Source: Ga0074130 sp964499485 (GTDB lineage: Bacteria > Pseudomonadota > Gammaproteobacteria > Burkholderiales > Rhodocyclaceae). From it: 64,000 nucleotides of DNA. Shown here piece by piece: positions 34,949 through 44,566 of this stretch (positions are counted from its first letter, which is position 1; each line of letters opens with the position of its first letter). The stretch covers positions 186,001 through 250,000 of the forward strand of contig CAZCLF010000001.1 in NCBI GenBank assembly GCA_964499485.1. Reading direction: 5' to 3'. A program made the position numbers and the translations under genes. Under the pieces are notes generated by a model, which was not told the origin of the DNA, made no database searches, and saw only the letters and a program-made list of their open reading frames with translations.

Positions 34949-36421
34949 TTACGGTTTGCTACGCGGGGTACTTTGCTCAACCACCTTGGCGTAATCGGCC
35001 TTGATGGCACGATCCTCTTCTGCGCCGCCCAAAGCCTTGTACAGATTGGCCGCAGTGCTCAGGAGGGAGCGGCGCACCTGGATCGTCGATTGCTGCGCAC
35101 TATAGGCTTCGCGCTGCGCATCGAGCACTTCCAGATAGTTGGAAATGCCGCCCTTGTAGCGGGCCTCGGCCAACGTCAGGCGCTCGGTTTGCGCTTTTTC
35201 TGCTGCCTCCAGCGCGGTCAGTTGCTTAGCCAGCTGATCGCGCGCCACCAGCAGATCGGCGATTTCACGGAAGGCCTGTTGAATGGTCTTTTCGTATTCA
35301 GCAACCGCAATGACCTTGCGCGCTTCGGCAACATCCAGATTATTACTGGTGCGACCCCAGTCGAACAGCGGCATGGAAATAGTCGGCGTGAAGCTCCATG
35401 CACCGGTGCCATCATCAAACAAGCCGGACATAGTGCGGGAAGCGCTGCCAAAACTACCCAGTAATTGCACGCGTGGCAGGAAGGCGGCACGCGCTGCGCC
35501 GATGTTGGCATTGGCGCCGATTAACTTTTGTTCAGCGGCGATCACATCTGGGCGCTTGAGGATCACCTCGGATGGAACTGCTACATCGAGATCAGCCACT
35601 ACGCCTTGCTCGGTCAAGCGCTTGCCGGCAGGCAAGTCCTTGGCTAAGGCAGGCTGGCCGACCAGCACAACCAGTGCGTTGATGGCGGCAGCACGTTGTC
35701 GCTCTAGATTGGCAAGGTCAGCGCGTGCCAGCTCAAGTGCGCCATCGGCTTGTAGGAAATCTAATTCACTGGCGATGCCGACTTCGCGGCGCTTGGCTAG
35801 GATGTCACGACCTTCACTGCGAGCTGTCACCGTCTGCTGTGCCAGCGCCGCACGATCTTCCATTTCAAGGACGGTGAAATAGGCATTCGCAACATCGGCA
35901 ATTAGGCTGAGGCGGAAAGTGCGTTGTGCCTCTTCCGTGGCCAGATAACTAGCGCGCGCGGCGGCAGAGAGATTCGCGACACGGCCCCAGAAATCGAGCT
36001 CAAACGAGGGGATACCGAAACCGGCATCGTAGCGCTGGGTGCGCAAAACATTACCTGTTGCTGAGACACCAGCCGGCGTGCGTGATGCTGTGCGCCCACC
36101 CGTGACGTTAAGCCCCGGCAATTGATCTGCGCGCTGCACACCGTAGAGTGCGCGGGCTTCTTCTACGCGTGCCACTGCAATGCGCAGATCGCGGTTGTAT
36201 TCAAGTGCCGAGTTGATCAGCGCTTGCAGACGCGCGTCTGGGAAGAAGCTTTGCCACGGGGTGTTGTCGATGCTGCGCTTGCCTGCTGCCTCTGCAGGTA
36301 CCGAGGCATTCCACGCCGCCGCAACCGGCGCGGATGGGCGCAGAAAATCGGGGGCCAGCGAACAACCGCTCAGCAATAACGCACCGGTCACGGCAAGCGC
36401 GACTGAAGTCTTATTCAACAT
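34949..36421 (-). CDS. Outer-membrane efflux lipoprotein (NodT/OprM family)
   Basis: 490-residue TolC-type channel subunit. Lipoprotein signal MLNKTSVALAVTGALLLSGC with the acylated Cys at residue 20, then SLAPDFLRPSAPVAAAW, a typical OprM-like start. Two repeats of outer-membrane efflux helices follow (GVQRADQLPGLNVTGGR in the first; FLPRVQLLGSFGSASRTMSGL in the second). The ATG overlaps the end of the RND gene by 11 bases, indicating coupling. Forms the exit duct of the RND pump. Confidence 0.93.
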   Translation of the reverse strand: MLNKTSVALAVTGALLLSGCSLAPDFLRPSAPVAAAWNASVPAEAAGKRSIDNTPWQSFFPDARLQALINSALEYNRDLRIAVARVEEARALYGVQRADQLPGLNVTGGRTASRTPAGVSATGNVLRTQRYDAGFGIPSFELDFWGRVANLSAAARASYLATEEAQRTFRLSLIADVANAYFTVLEMEDRAALAQQTVTARSEGRDILAKRREVGIASELDFLQADGALELARADLANLERQRAAAINALVVLVGQPALAKDLPAGKRLTEQGVVADLDVAVPSEVILKRPDVIAAEQKLIGANANIGAARAAFLPRVQLLGSFGSASRTMSGLFDDGTGAWSFTPTISMPLFDWGRTSNNLDVAEARKVIAVAEYEKTIQQAFREIADLLVARDQLAKQLTALEAAEKAQTERLTLAEARYKGGISNYLEVLDAQREAYSAQQSTIQVRRSLLSTAANLYKALGGAEEDRAIKADYAKVVEQSTPRSKP

Positions 36422-39400
36422 GTGTGTCTCCAGAGCTGCGCAGTTCATCAATGTGTTTAGGGCCAACCTTGCCCGGGAAGAAACGGCGCACCACTACAAA
36501 GAATACGGGGACCAGGAAGACCGCCAGCACAGTCGCGCCGATCATCCCGCCGATGACACCGGTACCGATGGCATGACGGCTTTGTGCGCCGGCACCGGTC
36601 GAGATAGCCAGAGGCATCACGCCTAGGATGAAGGCAATCGAGGTCATCAGAATCGGGCGGAAGCGCAGACGACAGGCTTCCAGCGTGGCATCAAGCACGC
36701 TCATACCTTTGTCCTGCAGCTCGCGTGCAAACTCGATAATCAGAATCGCGTTCTTTGCCGATAAGCCGATGATGGCAATCAGGCCCACCTTGAAGTACAC
36801 GTCGTTAGGCATGTCACGCAAGGTCACGGCCAGCAGTGCCCCGAAGATACCCAGCGGTACCACCAAGAGCACGGCAAACGGGATCGACCAGCTTTCATAC
36901 AATGCCGCCAACGCAAGGAACACAACGATCAGCGACAGGCCGAAGAGGAAAGGCGCCTGGTTGCCAGAGACCTTTTCTTCTAGCGAGGTTGAAGACCACT
37001 CGAAACCAAAGCCTGGCGGTAACTTGGCGGCCATAGCCTCCATCGCAGCCATCGCTTCACCTGAACTCTTGCCCGGTGCGGCGCTGCCGGAAATCTTGAC
37101 GGCGGGTAGGCCGTTGTAGCGGTCTACCTTAGGCAAGCCAACTTGCCACTTAGGGGAGGCGATTTCCCCGAGCTGCAGCATCTCACCACGCGTGTTACGA
37201 ACCGGCAGTCGCATGATGTCATCTGGCGACTTGCGCAGATCAGCATCGGCCTGCATTTGTACGCGCAGAATACGGCCACTACGCACGAAGTCGTTGATGT
37301 AGGAGACACCGAGCGTTGATTGCAGCGTAGTGTTCAGTTCCGCCAGATCTACTGACAAGGCACGTGCTTTGGCACGGTCAATCTCCAATAACACCTGCGG
37401 CGCCGGCTCCTGACCTTCAGGGCGAACGCCCATCAACATCGGGTTTTGCGCAGCCATACCCAGCAGCATATTCCGCGCTTCCATCAGCTTCTCACGGCCC
37501 TGGCCTGACCGGTCTTGCAGGCGGAAGTCGAATCCGCCGACCGCGCCGAGCTCTGGAATCGGTGGCACATTCACGCCCAGCACGAAGGCTTGTTTGATCG
37601 CCGACAGCGCCATATTGCCGCGCTGGATTACCGATTGCACCGAGTGATCTTTGCCGTTGCGCTCGTCCCAGTCCTTGAGGCGCACAAAGGCGAGCGCTGC
37701 ATTTTGGCCGCGTCCGAAGAAGGAGAAGCCAAGCACGCCAATCACGTGTGCCACTTCAGGCTGCTTCATGTAATACGTTTCGAGTTGCGACAACACTTCG
37801 CGCGTACGCTCACTGCTTGCACCCGGCGGTAATTGCACGATGTTGATGAAGTATCCTTGATCCTCATCCGGCAAAAAGCTTCCTGGCAGGCGGGCAAACA
37901 GGCCCGCTGTAACCGCAATCACCACGACGTAGAGGACTAACCAGCGGGCAGGCTTACCAAGAATCTTGGCAACCTTGTTTCGATACTTTTCACTGGCGTT
38001 GGCAAAGAAACGATTGAACCAACCGAAGAAGCCGGTCTTCTCATGTGTTTCGCCCTTGTGCACTTCCTTCAACAACGTGGCGCACATGGCCGGGGTCAGC
38101 GTCAGCGCCATCAATGCTGAGAACAAGATGGTCAGCACCAATGTCACCGCAAACTGACGATAGATCGCACCCACTGAACCACCGAAGAACATCATGGGCA
38201 CAAACACAGCACACAGTACCAGCGTGATACCGATGATGGCGCCAATGATCTGGTCCATGGCCTTGCGGGTTGCATCGCGCGGCGACAGTCCCTCTTCCGT
38301 CATGATGCGTTCGACGTTCTCGACTACCACGATGGCATCATCGACCACGATGCCGATGACCAACACCATGGCAAACAAGGTCAGCACATTGATGGAGTAG
38401 CCGAGCACATACAGGCCCGTTAGCGCACCGATCAGTGACACTGGCACCACAATCGCAGGGATCAGGGTTGCGCGCAGATTACCGAGGAAGAGGTACATGA
38501 CGAGGAACACGAGCACCATGGCCTCGACCAGCGTATGCAGCACTTCACTAATTGAAATTTCCACAAAGCGCGAGGTGTCGTACGGTACTTCCCAGTCATA
38601 CCCCTCGGGGAAGTATTCCGCCAATTGCGCCATGCGTGCCTTCACCGCTTTCGCAACATCCAGCGCATTCCCGTTTGGTGCCACGCGTACTGCGATGGCT
38701 GCACCCGGCTTCCCGTCCATGCGTGCGAACACGTCATAGCTCTGCCCACCGAGTTCAACACGGGCAATATCCTTGACGCGAACTGCAGATCCATCTGGGC
38801 GAGTTTTAACCAAGATCTCACCGAACTCTTCTGGTGTTTGCAGGCGACTGCGTGCGACTATAACCGCATTGAGTTGCTGGCCATTCGCTGCGGGGTTCTG
38901 CCCGATTTCGCCGGTTGCCAGTTGAATGTTCTGTGCTTTAACAGCATTCGATACATCACTGGGTGTGACGGCATACGCATGCAGCTTGGCTGGGTTCAGC
39001 CAAATACGCATCGAGTACTCGGTACCAAACAGAATGGCTTCGCCAACCCCTGGCACTCGACGAATGGATTCCAACACATTGGCGGCTGCGAAGCTGCCAA
39101 GGTCGATCGAGTTCTTGCTGCCGTCAGGCGAGTGCAGCATTACAAACATCAAGTAGTTACGTTGCGGCTTGGTGACCGGCACACCAATACGACGCACATC
39201 ATCGGGCAGTCGTGCTTCGATACGCTTGAAGCGGTTCTGTGCCTCAACCGAGGCAATATCCACATTAGTACCGGCTTTGAAAGTCAGCGTCAGTGTGCCG
39301 ACACCAAGTTCAGACGCTGATTCCATGTACAGCAGATTTTCGATCCCATTCATTTCCTGTTCGATCAGGGCAATGACGGTTTCTTCAATCACCTCAGCGG

Positions 39401-39560
39401 ATGCGCCCGGATAGGTCACATTGAAGGCAATGGAAGGCTGGGCAACTTGCGGGTATTGCGACACTGGCAACTTGTTGAGCGACAACGCGCCACCCAGCAT
39501 GATGATGATGGCGATCACCCAGGCGAATACTGGACGATCAATAAAGAATTTGGCGAGCAT
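36411..39560 (-). CDS. RND multidrug efflux permease (AcrB/MexB, HAE1 family)
   Basis: 1049-residue proton-driven trimeric inner-membrane pump. N-terminal FFIDRPVFAWVIAIIIMLGGAL is the HAE1 opening. The TM4 proton-relay acid pair is in VVDDAIVVVENVER and the TM10 lysine is in GLSAKNAILIIEFARE. Large periplasmic loops carry the porter domain. The order adaptor-permease-outer-membrane factor is complete. Length and motifs match AcrB/MexB. Confidence 0.95.
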   Translation of the reverse strand: MLAKFFIDRPVFAWVIAIIIMLGGALSLNKLPVSQYPQVAQPSIAFNVTYPGASAEVIEETVIALIEQEMNGIENLLYMESASELGVGTLTLTFKAGTNVDIASVEAQNRFKRIEARLPDDVRRIGVPVTKPQRNYLMFVMLHSPDGSKNSIDLGSFAAANVLESIRRVPGVGEAILFGTEYSMRIWLNPAKLHAYAVTPSDVSNAVKAQNIQLATGEIGQNPAANGQQLNAVIVARSRLQTPEEFGEILVKTRPDGSAVRVKDIARVELGGQSYDVFARMDGKPGAAIAVRVAPNGNALDVAKAVKARMAQLAEYFPEGYDWEVPYDTSRFVEISISEVLHTLVEAMVLVFLVMYLFLGNLRATLIPAIVVPVSLIGALTGLYVLGYSINVLTLFAMVLVIGIVVDDAIVVVENVERIMTEEGLSPRDATRKAMDQIIGAIIGITLVLCAVFVPMMFFGGSVGAIYRQFAVTLVLTILFSALMALTLTPAMCATLLKEVHKGETHEKTGFFGWFNRFFANASEKYRNKVAKILGKPARWLVLYVVVIAVTAGLFARLPGSFLPDEDQGYFINIVQLPPGASSERTREVLSQLETYYMKQPEVAHVIGVLGFSFFGRGQNAALAFVRLKDWDERNGKDHSVQSVIQRGNMALSAIKQAFVLGVNVPPIPELGAVGGFDFRLQDRSGQGREKLMEARNMLLGMAAQNPMLMGVRPEGQEPAPQVLLEIDRAKARALSVDLAELNTTLQSTLGVSYINDFVRSGRILRVQMQADADLRKSPDDIMRLPVRNTRGEMLQLGEIASPKWQVGLPKVDRYNGLPAVKISGSAAPGKSSGEAMAAMEAMAAKLPPGFGFEWSSTSLEEKVSGNQAPFLFGLSLIVVFLALAALYESWSIPFAVLLVVPLGIFGALLAVTLRDMPNDVYFKVGLIAIIGLSAKNAILIIEFARELQDKGMSVLDATLEACRLRFRPILMTSIAFILGVMPLAISTGAGAQSRHAIGTGVIGGMIGATVLAVFLVPVFFVVVRRFFPGKVGPKHIDELRSSGDTHVE

Positions 39561-39706
39561 GTTATGCCTCCGCGTAGGCGCGATTCAATTGCGCCTGCGT
39601 CTTTGTTTGGGTCGGGCTGGTCAGTGTTTTGTTTTCTGACCTGCCATATTGTTTTGCGTGCGCTGACGTACGCGCATCGTGTGTTGACTGTCTATGTTGA
39701 CTCACC

Positions 39707-40939
39707 TTAGCCGGCCTTTTCTGCGTTAGGCTTTTCTGGCTTTGATTCAGCGGGTTTTGCTTCGTTGTTTTTTGACTCAGCTGGCTTTGATGCAGTTGGC
39801 TTGCCCTGCGGCATCGGTAATCCTGCTGGGGCGAGGGCCTCCGCGCTCGTCAATACGTTGGGCTTCACCACACTACCCGGACGGGCTTTTTGTAGGCCAT
39901 TCACAATAATGTTCTCACCCACCTGTAGTCCACTTGTGACAATCCAGTCGCTGCCACTCATCCCACTGGTCTTGATCGGTCGGGGCGCAACCTTGCCCTC
40001 TCCATCCACGACCATGACATACTGCCCTTGCGTATTCGCTTGTACTGCACGTTGAGGTACCCGCATAACGTCATTGGCGACCGCCTGACCAAAGCGCACT
40101 CGAACAAACATTCCCGGCAGCAGCTCTTTCTTTGGATTAGGTACTTCTGCACGCAAGTTGATTGCCCCGGTGTTTGGATCAACGGCCAAGTCGCTGAATA
40201 ACAATTTACCGGGCAATGCATACACGCTGCCGTCTTCCAATACGATTTCTACCTTCGCACTATCACTCTTTGTCAGGCTGCCCGCGCGCAATTGTTGCTG
40301 TAGTTGCAGCAGCTCCGTGTTGGTTTGTGTGAAATTGGCGTAGAGACGATCTATCTGTTCAATCGTTGCCAGATGGGTGGCTTCGCCCTTACCAACCAGT
40401 GCGCCTTCTGTGACTTGAGCACGGCCGATACGTCCTGCGATGGGTGCTGGAACTTCAGTATTTTCGTAATCAATGAGTGCTTTTGCCAATGCGGCTTCGG
40501 CTTGCTTGAGCTTAGCTTCAGCCTGATCAAACTCTTGCTTGCTCACTGCTTTGATTTCCAGCAATGGGCGAAAGCGTTCAACCGTCACTTTTGCGACGGC
40601 CACATCAGCGCGCGCAGCATCTGCAGCAGCCTTGTAACTCCGGGCGTCAATATGGAATAGTGGCGCGCCTGCCTTTACATCACTGCCTTCTACAAAGCTG
40701 CGCTTTTCAACAACCCCCTCAACGCGGGCGCGCACTTGAGCAGTTCGCCATGCTTGCAAACGTCCAGGCAAATCGCGGGTGACGGTTGCACTGCCCAGCT
40801 CCATCTTTATAACATCCACCTCGGGGGCAGGCATCCCACCCGGTCCGCCTTGGGGCGTATCGCTTTTACCGCATGCGCTGAGCGCGATGCCCAACACAAT
40901 AGCGAGGGCAGTCAGTGTGAATGGACGTGTTGTGTGCAT
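39707..40939 (-). CDS. RND efflux membrane-fusion (adaptor) lipoprotein
   Basis: 410 residues. Start chosen at MHTTRPFTLTALAIVLGIAL with GGAG upstream, giving a lipobox LSAC with the acylated Cys at residue 23. Lipoyl/barrel-sandwich segments (RARVEGVVEKRSFVEGSDVKAG) flank a coiled-coil hairpin, and beta-barrel and membrane-proximal domains follow. The C-terminus is a Lys/Pro/Ala/Glu-rich tail with repeated KPAESK-type units, not part of the family fold. The 146-base gap to the permease gene has a GCGTAGGCGC-type inverted repeat. Confidence 0.93.
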   Translation of the reverse strand: MHTTRPFTLTALAIVLGIALSACGKSDTPQGGPGGMPAPEVDVIKMELGSATVTRDLPGRLQAWRTAQVRARVEGVVEKRSFVEGSDVKAGAPLFHIDARSYKAAADAARADVAVAKVTVERFRPLLEIKAVSKQEFDQAEAKLKQAEAALAKALIDYENTEVPAPIAGRIGRAQVTEGALVGKGEATHLATIEQIDRLYANFTQTNTELLQLQQQLRAGSLTKSDSAKVEIVLEDGSVYALPGKLLFSDLAVDPNTGAINLRAEVPNPKKELLPGMFVRVRFGQAVANDVMRVPQRAVQANTQGQYVMVVDGEGKVAPRPIKTSGMSGSDWIVTSGLQVGENIIVNGLQKARPGSVVKPNVLTSAEALAPAGLPMPQGKPTASKPAESKNNEAKPAESKPEKPNAEKAG

Positions 40940-40998
40940 GTTCTGCTCCGAGGTTGGGCATTCAAGTATTTGTTTCATTCTGTGCTGGGTGCTGTTAT

Positions 40999-41583
40999 TC
41001 ATGGTCGATAGGCACGCATAAAGCATTCGACTATGTTGATGGCGCGTTGCTTTTCATCGTAGGGTGCACGACTAATGCCAAACAGCATCCGCGTACGTTC
41101 GGCCCCACTCAACATGCCGTAAAGCATCTCTGCTGCAAATCTAGGTTCGTCTTGACGCAGCTTTCCTATCTTCATTGCCCGGTCGAGGTAATCGGCCAGT
41201 TGATCAATCATGGCGCCCGGTCCCAATTCGTAGCTGCGGGCGGCCATAGCGCTGAAGCGTGGCGCTTCGGCCGCAATCATTCGTAGCCATGCCGAACATT
41301 GCCCTGTCATGATGTTCTGGCAATACGTTACAGCGAAGTCTGTAAGCGTCTTTACTGGCTCTGCCGGGCTGCCAGACAACGTGACGGTGAACACATTCAT
41401 GTTGTCGCGGACCATCTCGTCAAACAACGCTTCCTTAGTGGGGAAGTGGTTGTAAACCGTTTGCTTTGCGACACCCGCAAGGCGGGCGATGTGTTCAATG
41501 CTTGAGCGATAGCCTTCTGTCGTGAAGGCGTCACGGGCAGCGGCAATAATGCGTTGCCGGTTGTCTTGTGTGTTGATCACCAT
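40999..41583 (-). CDS. TetR family regulator of the efflux operon
   Basis: 194 residues. N-terminal helix-turn-helix (RIIAAARDAFTTEGYRSSIEHIARLAGVAKQTVYNHFPTK split over residues 10-50) and a C-terminal ligand-binding domain similar to the AcrR C-terminal type. It is the first gene of the minus-strand run, 59 bases before the adaptor gene. In this family the protein normally represses its own pump; here it would be co-transcribed with the pump as an autoregulated operon. An operator-like palindrome lies in its promoter. Confidence 0.9.
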   Translation of the reverse strand: MVINTQDNRQRIIAAARDAFTTEGYRSSIEHIARLAGVAKQTVYNHFPTKEALFDEMVRDNMNVFTVTLSGSPAEPVKTLTDFAVTYCQNIMTGQCSAWLRMIAAEAPRFSAMAARSYELGPGAMIDQLADYLDRAMKIGKLRQDEPRFAAEMLYGMLSGAERTRMLFGISRAPYDEKQRAINIVECFMRAYRP

Positions 41584-41585
41584 AG

Positions 41586-41622
41586 TGGACTAGACTGTAC
41601 AGTCCAATTTGGGGGGTGTCAA
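41586..41622 (-). promoter_or_regulatory. tetR-efflux operon promoter with overlapping operator palindrome
   Basis: On the minus strand a perfect -35 TTGACA (41622-41617), a 17-base spacer and -10 TACAGT (41599-41594) form a good sigma-70 promoter. The perfect palindrome GACTGTACAGTC (41593-41604) covers the -10 box, and a wider TGGACT/AGTCCA repeat (41586-41606) surrounds it. The predicted transcription start is about 4 bases from the ATG at 41583, so the mRNA would be almost leaderless. Confidence 0.75.
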
Positions 41623-41676
41623 TTCAACTTCTCTATCGAGCTTTGTTTAAGTCTTGATTTGCTGTTGATAAGTAAT

Positions 41677-41706
41677 AAAAAAGGGCAGCCTAAGCTGCCC
41701 TTTTTC
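41677..41706 (-). terminator. Rho-independent terminator of the ATP synthase operon
   Basis: Stem GGGCAGC/GCTGCCC with a CTAA loop is flanked by runs of A and T on both sides (41677-41705). It lies about 20 bases after the atpC stop on the minus strand. Confidence 0.92.
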
Positions 41707-41726
41707 TTGATGCGGAGCGGTGTTGC

Positions 41727-42152
41727 TTAGCCGCGAACCTTGCGAAGCTTCTGGATCGCTGCGAGCTGGGCAATGGCTTCCGCCAACTCAGCTTGTGCGC
41801 GAGCATAGTCCATACCGGACGCTTGGTTGGCCATCACTTCTTCGGCCAGACGCTTGGCTTCGGCAGCCTTGGCTTCGTCCAGATCGGCACCGCGGATCGC
41901 GGTATCGGCCAGCACGGTTACCAGATTCGGCTGCACTTCGAGAATGCCGCCATTCACAAACACCAGTTCAGGCGCTTCCTGGTTCGGTAGCTTGAGGGCA
42001 ACCGTACCTGGCTTGATGCGGCTGATCAGCGGGGTGTGGCCTGGCAGAATACCCAGCTCACCCGACTCACCTGGCAGTGTCACGAATTCGGCAAGACCGG
42101 AGAAGATTTTCTCTTCTGCGCTCACTACATCGACATGAACAGTCATAGCCAT
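41727..42152 (-). CDS. atpC: ATP synthase F1 subunit epsilon
   Basis: 141-residue central-stalk subunit that couples rotation and inhibits ATP hydrolysis. N-terminal beta-sandwich (HVDVVSAEEKIFSGLAEFVTLPGESGELGILPGHTPL) and C-terminal two-helix region (about 90-141). AAGGA lies 5 bases before the ATG. Last gene of the atp operon. Confidence 0.96.
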   Translation of the reverse strand: MAMTVHVDVVSAEEKIFSGLAEFVTLPGESGELGILPGHTPLISRIKPGTVALKLPNQEAPELVFVNGGILEVQPNLVTVLADTAIRGADLDEAKAAEAKRLAEEVMANQASGMDYARAQAELAEAIAQLAAIQKLRKVRG

Positions 42153-42229
42153 CTTGATTCCTTGTTAGTCGAGAGCCGAACCCATGTTGAGATGAGTTCG
42201 GCCCTCTACTGAGCCTTATTGCAGCGCGA

Positions 42230-43630
42230 TTACTGCAGGGATTTGGCCTTTTCGACCGCTTCTTCGATGGCGCCAACCATGTAGAAGGCTTGCTCTGGCA
42301 GGTGGTCGTACTCGCCGTCCACGATTGCCTTGAAACCCTTGATGGTATCGGCCAGCGGCACGATCTTACCTGGCGAACCGGTGAACACTTCAGCCACGTT
42401 AAACGGCTGCGACAGGAAGCGTTGGATCTTACGGGCACGAGTAACGGCCAGCTTGTCTTCCGGTGCGAGTTCGTCCATACCCAGAATGGCGATGATGTCG
42501 CGCAGTTCCTTGTAACGTTGCAGCGTTGCTTGCACGCGGCGGGCAACGGTGTAGTGCTCTTCACCCACGACTTGTGGATCGAGCTGACGCGAGCTGGAGT
42601 CGAGCGGATCAACGGCCGGGTAGATACCCAGTGCAGCGATATCACGCGACAGAACCACGGTTGCATCCAAGTGCAAGAAGGTGGTCGCAGGCGACGGGTC
42701 GGTCAAGTCATCGGCAGGCACATACACGGCTTGGATCGAAGTGATCGAGCCAACCTTGGTCGAGGTAATACGCTCTTGCAGACGGCCCATTTCTTCAGCG
42801 AGCGTCGGTTGGTAACCCACGGCGGAAGGCATACGGCCCAGCAGTGCGGACACTTCGGTACCGGCCAGGGTGTAGCGATAAATGTTGTCCACGAAGAACA
42901 GAATGTCGCGGCCTTCGTCACGGAACTTTTCAGCCATGGTCAGACCGGTCAGCGCGACGCGCAGACGGTTGCCTGGTGGTTCGTTCATCTGACCGAACAC
43001 CATGGACACCTTGTCCAGAACGTTCGAATCATCCATTTCGTGGTAGAAGTCGTTACCTTCACGGGTACGCTCACCCACACCGGCGAACACGGAGTAACCA
43101 CCGTAGCTCTTGGCGATGTTGTTGATGAGTTCCATCATGTTCACGGTCTTGCCCACACCGGCGCCGCCGAACAGGCCGATCTTGCCGCCCTTTGCAAACG
43201 GGCAAACCAAGTCGATCACCTTGATGCCGGTAGGCAGCAGCTCAACCGACGGGGACAGCTCGTCAAACTTAGGTGCCTTGGCGTGAATCGGGCGCAGCTC
43301 TTCGGTCGGGATTGGACCAGCTTCGTCGATCGGGCGACCCAGAACGTCCATGATGCGACCGAGGGTACCGACACCCACAGGGACCGAGATCGCCTTGCCG
43401 GTGTTCTTCACGCTCATGCCGCGACGCAGACCGTCGGATGAACCCATGGCGATAGTACGCACCACGCCGTCACCCAGTTGTTGTTGAACTTCAAAGGTCA
43501 GACCAGCTTCAGCGGTGCCAGCGTTGGCGTCGTCAAGAAGCAGGGCGTCGTAGACCTTCGGCAGGGCTTCGCGGGGGAACTTGATATCCACCACCGGACC
43601 GATGCACTGAACGATATTTCCGTTGCTCAT
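42230..43630 (-). CDS. atpD: ATP synthase F1 subunit beta
   Basis: 466-residue catalytic subunit. Walker A GGAGVGKTVNMMELI, catalytic Glu in GVGERTREGNDFYHEM, Walker B ILFFVDNIYRYT and the conserved PSAVGYQPTL are visible. The VDNIYRYT version of the usual VDNIFRFT is a mild variation. Between atpG and atpC in the canonical order. Confidence 0.97.
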   Translation of the reverse strand: MSNGNIVQCIGPVVDIKFPREALPKVYDALLLDDANAGTAEAGLTFEVQQQLGDGVVRTIAMGSSDGLRRGMSVKNTGKAISVPVGVGTLGRIMDVLGRPIDEAGPIPTEELRPIHAKAPKFDELSPSVELLPTGIKVIDLVCPFAKGGKIGLFGGAGVGKTVNMMELINNIAKSYGGYSVFAGVGERTREGNDFYHEMDDSNVLDKVSMVFGQMNEPPGNRLRVALTGLTMAEKFRDEGRDILFFVDNIYRYTLAGTEVSALLGRMPSAVGYQPTLAEEMGRLQERITSTKVGSITSIQAVYVPADDLTDPSPATTFLHLDATVVLSRDIAALGIYPAVDPLDSSSRQLDPQVVGEEHYTVARRVQATLQRYKELRDIIAILGMDELAPEDKLAVTRARKIQRFLSQPFNVAEVFTGSPGKIVPLADTIKGFKAIVDGEYDHLPEQAFYMVGAIEEAVEKAKSLQ

Positions 43631-43666
43631 GGTTATTTCCTTAATACAGTAATTCGTTAACCAGCA

Positions 43667-44542
43667 TTAACCTGCGATGGCCGCTGCGCCGCCGACGATT
43701 TCCGAGATTTCCTTGGTAATCGAAGCCTGACGTGCCTTGTTGTAGATCAGCTGCAGTTCCTTGATGACGCTACCGGCGTTATCGGTTGCCGCCTTCATGG
43801 CCACCATCCGAGCCGATTGCTCCGATGCTGCGTTCTCTGCGACGGCCTGATAGACGAGCGCTTCAACATAACGCACCAGCAGATCATCAATCACCAGCTT
43901 GGGTTCCGGCTCGTACAGGTAATCCCAAGTACCTTCCGGCGTGCCCATCTTGTCACCGCTCAGCGGCAACAGCTGCTCAACCGACGGCTCCTGCTTCATC
44001 GTGTTGATGAAGCGGGTGCTGGCGACATACACGGCATCCAGTTCGCCGGCCTGATAAGCGTCGATGATGACCTTGATCGGGCCAAGCAGCTTGTCAAGGC
44101 TTGGGGTGTCACCCAGCTGGGTGACTTGCGAAACAATCTTGCCACCCATGCGCTGGACAAAGCCCAGACCCTTGTTGCCAATGCAGGTCAGACGAATATC
44201 CTTGACCCCGTCCTGTTCCCACTGGCGCATGTTGTTCACCAGTTGACGCAGGATGTTGGTGTTCAAGCCGCCGCACAAACCCTTATCGGTCGTGACCAGA
44301 ATGACGCCAACACTCTTGACGACATCTTTCTTGACCAGGAAGGGATGGCTGTACTCGGTCAGGTTTGCAGCGCCGAGGTTAGCGGCAAGCTGACGAACCT
44401 TCTCGGCGTACGGGCGGGCGGCCCACATCCGTTCCTGCGCCTTGCGCATTTTGGATGCGGCAACCATTTCCATTGCCTTGGTGATCTTGCGCGTGTTTTG
44501 GACGCTCTTGATCTTGGTGCGGATCTCTTTGCCTCCGGCCAT
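43667..44542 (-). CDS. atpG: ATP synthase F1 subunit gamma
   Basis: 291-residue rotor shaft. The N-terminal helix GGKEIRTKIKSVQNTRKITKAMEMVAASKMRKAQ and the C-terminal helix MKAATDNAGSVIKELQLIYNKARQASITKEI (each partly quoted) form the coiled coil; DKGLCGGLNTNI is the family signature. Start MAGGKEIRTK with GGAGA upstream. Confidence 0.96.
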   Translation of the reverse strand: MAGGKEIRTKIKSVQNTRKITKAMEMVAASKMRKAQERMWAARPYAEKVRQLAANLGAANLTEYSHPFLVKKDVVKSVGVILVTTDKGLCGGLNTNILRQLVNNMRQWEQDGVKDIRLTCIGNKGLGFVQRMGGKIVSQVTQLGDTPSLDKLLGPIKVIIDAYQAGELDAVYVASTRFINTMKQEPSVEQLLPLSGDKMGTPEGTWDYLYEPEPKLVIDDLLVRYVEALVYQAVAENAASEQSARMVAMKAATDNAGSVIKELQLIYNKARQASITKEISEIVGGAAAIAG

Positions 44543-44566
44543 GATCGTCTCCTTTTAGATAACGAT

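Noticed and set aside
42290..43441. Long plus-strand open frame (383 codons) antisense to atpD
   Set aside because: It lies entirely opposite a perfectly conserved atpD; its translation is His/Arg/Gln-rich with no family character, a normal effect of codon bias in GC-rich genes.
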